Made by a program: the position numbers and the translations under genes
Shown: positions 5,147 to 5,553 of the stretch, piece after piece
Layout: every line of letters starts with the position of its first letter
Position numbering within the stretch: position 1 is the stretch's first letter
Source of the DNA: an uncultured Polynucleobacter sp.
Lineage (GTDB): Bacteria; Pseudomonadota; Gammaproteobacteria; Burkholderiales; Burkholderiaceae
DNA: 5,553 nt
Direction: 5' to 3'
Assembly: GCA_937996825.1 (NCBI GenBank)
Contig: CALKUJ010000360.1
Coordinates: forward strand, 1 to 5,553
The notes under the pieces: generated by a model
What the model saw: the letters and a program-made list of their open reading frames with translations, nothing else
Told to the model about the DNA's origin: nothing
The model's database searches: none

Positions 5147-5553
5147 ATGGAGATCATTGCTTTTACGCTGTCTCTGATATGTGTGGCCCTCAATGCCTAT
5201 GGCCATATTTTGACTTGGCCTTTGATGATTGCGAGCTCAGCTGCGTATGCCTGGGTGTTTCAGGATGCAAAGTTGTTTGGTGATGCTTGGTTGCAAGGCG
5301 TTTTTATTCTTTTGGCGATTTATGCTTGGAAGACCTGGTCGAAATCAAATCAGACAGATAGCGCTCAAATAAGTTCATTCAGAAGAATGCCTCGCAGCTG
5401 GCCTTTGATTGCCAGTTTTTTATGGTCTGGCTTATTTTTAGTGATTCACTATCTCTTAGTGAACCACACCAGCTCAGATGTGCCACTGATTGATGCTTTT
5501 TTGACTGCTGGTAGTTTATTGGCCACTTATATGAGTGCCCAAAAGTGGTTGGA
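5147..5553 (+). CDS. pnuC: PnuC-family vitamin transporter (nicotinamide riboside or thiamin type), C-terminus outside window
   Basis: Translation from the ATG at 5147 gives 135 residues before the edge, of the roughly 200-240 usual for the family. The protein is strongly hydrophobic, with membrane segments near residues 3-19, 21-38, 47-64, 85-105 and 114-130. Family signatures are the N-terminal LTWPLMIASSAAYAWVF (22-38), the LQGVFILLAIYAWKTW stretch (49-64), equivalent to E. coli PnuC 'LLQ...YGWYAW', and DAFLTAGSLLATYMSAQKWL (116-135), equivalent to the conserved segment before the next membrane helix. PnuC proteins move vitamins by facilitated diffusion, trapped inside by phosphorylation. 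The family includes PnuC (nicotinamide riboside), PnuT (thiamin) and others, so the symbol marks the family and not the substrate. An in-frame TAA at 5138-5140 makes this the first possible start, and AAGG lies four bases upstream. Its neighbour, a thiamin-diphosphate-type Nudix enzyme, makes the thiamin option worth testing. Confidence 0.85.
   Translation, partial: MEIIAFTLSLICVALNAYGHILTWPLMIASSAAYAWVFQDAKLFGDAWLQGVFILLAIYAWKTWSKSNQTDSAQISSFRRMPRSWPLIASFLWSGLFLVIHYLLVNHTSSDVPLIDAFLTAGSLLATYMSAQKWL

Overview
The window looks like chromosomal DNA of a Gram-negative betaproteobacterium, most likely Burkholderiales and possibly a Polynucleobacter-like freshwater lineage. The reasons are a moderate GC content (mid-40s percent in the genes, estimated by eye), an outer-membrane-type lipoprotein, a DUF748/AsmA-like envelope protein, a membrane-anchored TAXI protein, and a small Rieske protein of a type I associate with Burkholderiales. 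The genus is inference; no rRNA or marker gene is present.

Layout. Positions 1-3359 hold three minus-strand genes in a probable operon, transcribed leftwards. They are a small lipoprotein of unknown function (3359-2919), a large DUF748/AsmA-like protein anchored in the inner membrane (2861-456), and the first 129 codons of a TAXI-family solute-binding protein (387-1, cut by the window edge). The gaps between them are only 57 and 68 bp. All three products should act at or outside the inner membrane.

Positions 3360-3792 form a 433-bp gap with no credible gene. Its core (3421-3660) is only about 24% GC. It carries several palindromes, a perfect DnaA-box match with an inverted partial copy, two TTCTAGAA sites 33 bp apart, a 7-bp stem-loop, and a 12-nt match to the typical 3' end of tmRNA genes. 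It should contain the promoter of the envelope operon.

Positions 3793-4230 (minus) encode a small Rieske [2Fe-2S] protein. It is divergent from a plus-strand pair: a DUF4743-Nudix hydrolase (ATG at 4317) and, 14 bp after its stop, a PnuC-family vitamin transporter that runs off the right edge. The Nudix protein belongs to the type related to the Nudix part of fungal Tnr3 and yeast YJR142W, which act on thiamin diphosphate and its damaged analogues. The PnuC family includes thiamin transporters (PnuT) as well as nicotinamide riboside transporters. The best functional idea here is therefore a two-gene vitamin-salvage operon, for thiamin or for NAD precursors.

No CRISPR array, rRNA, intact tRNA, insertion sequence or phage gene is visible. 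I see no clearly novel multi-gene system. The points most worth checking are the Nudix-PnuC pairing and the AT-rich gap.
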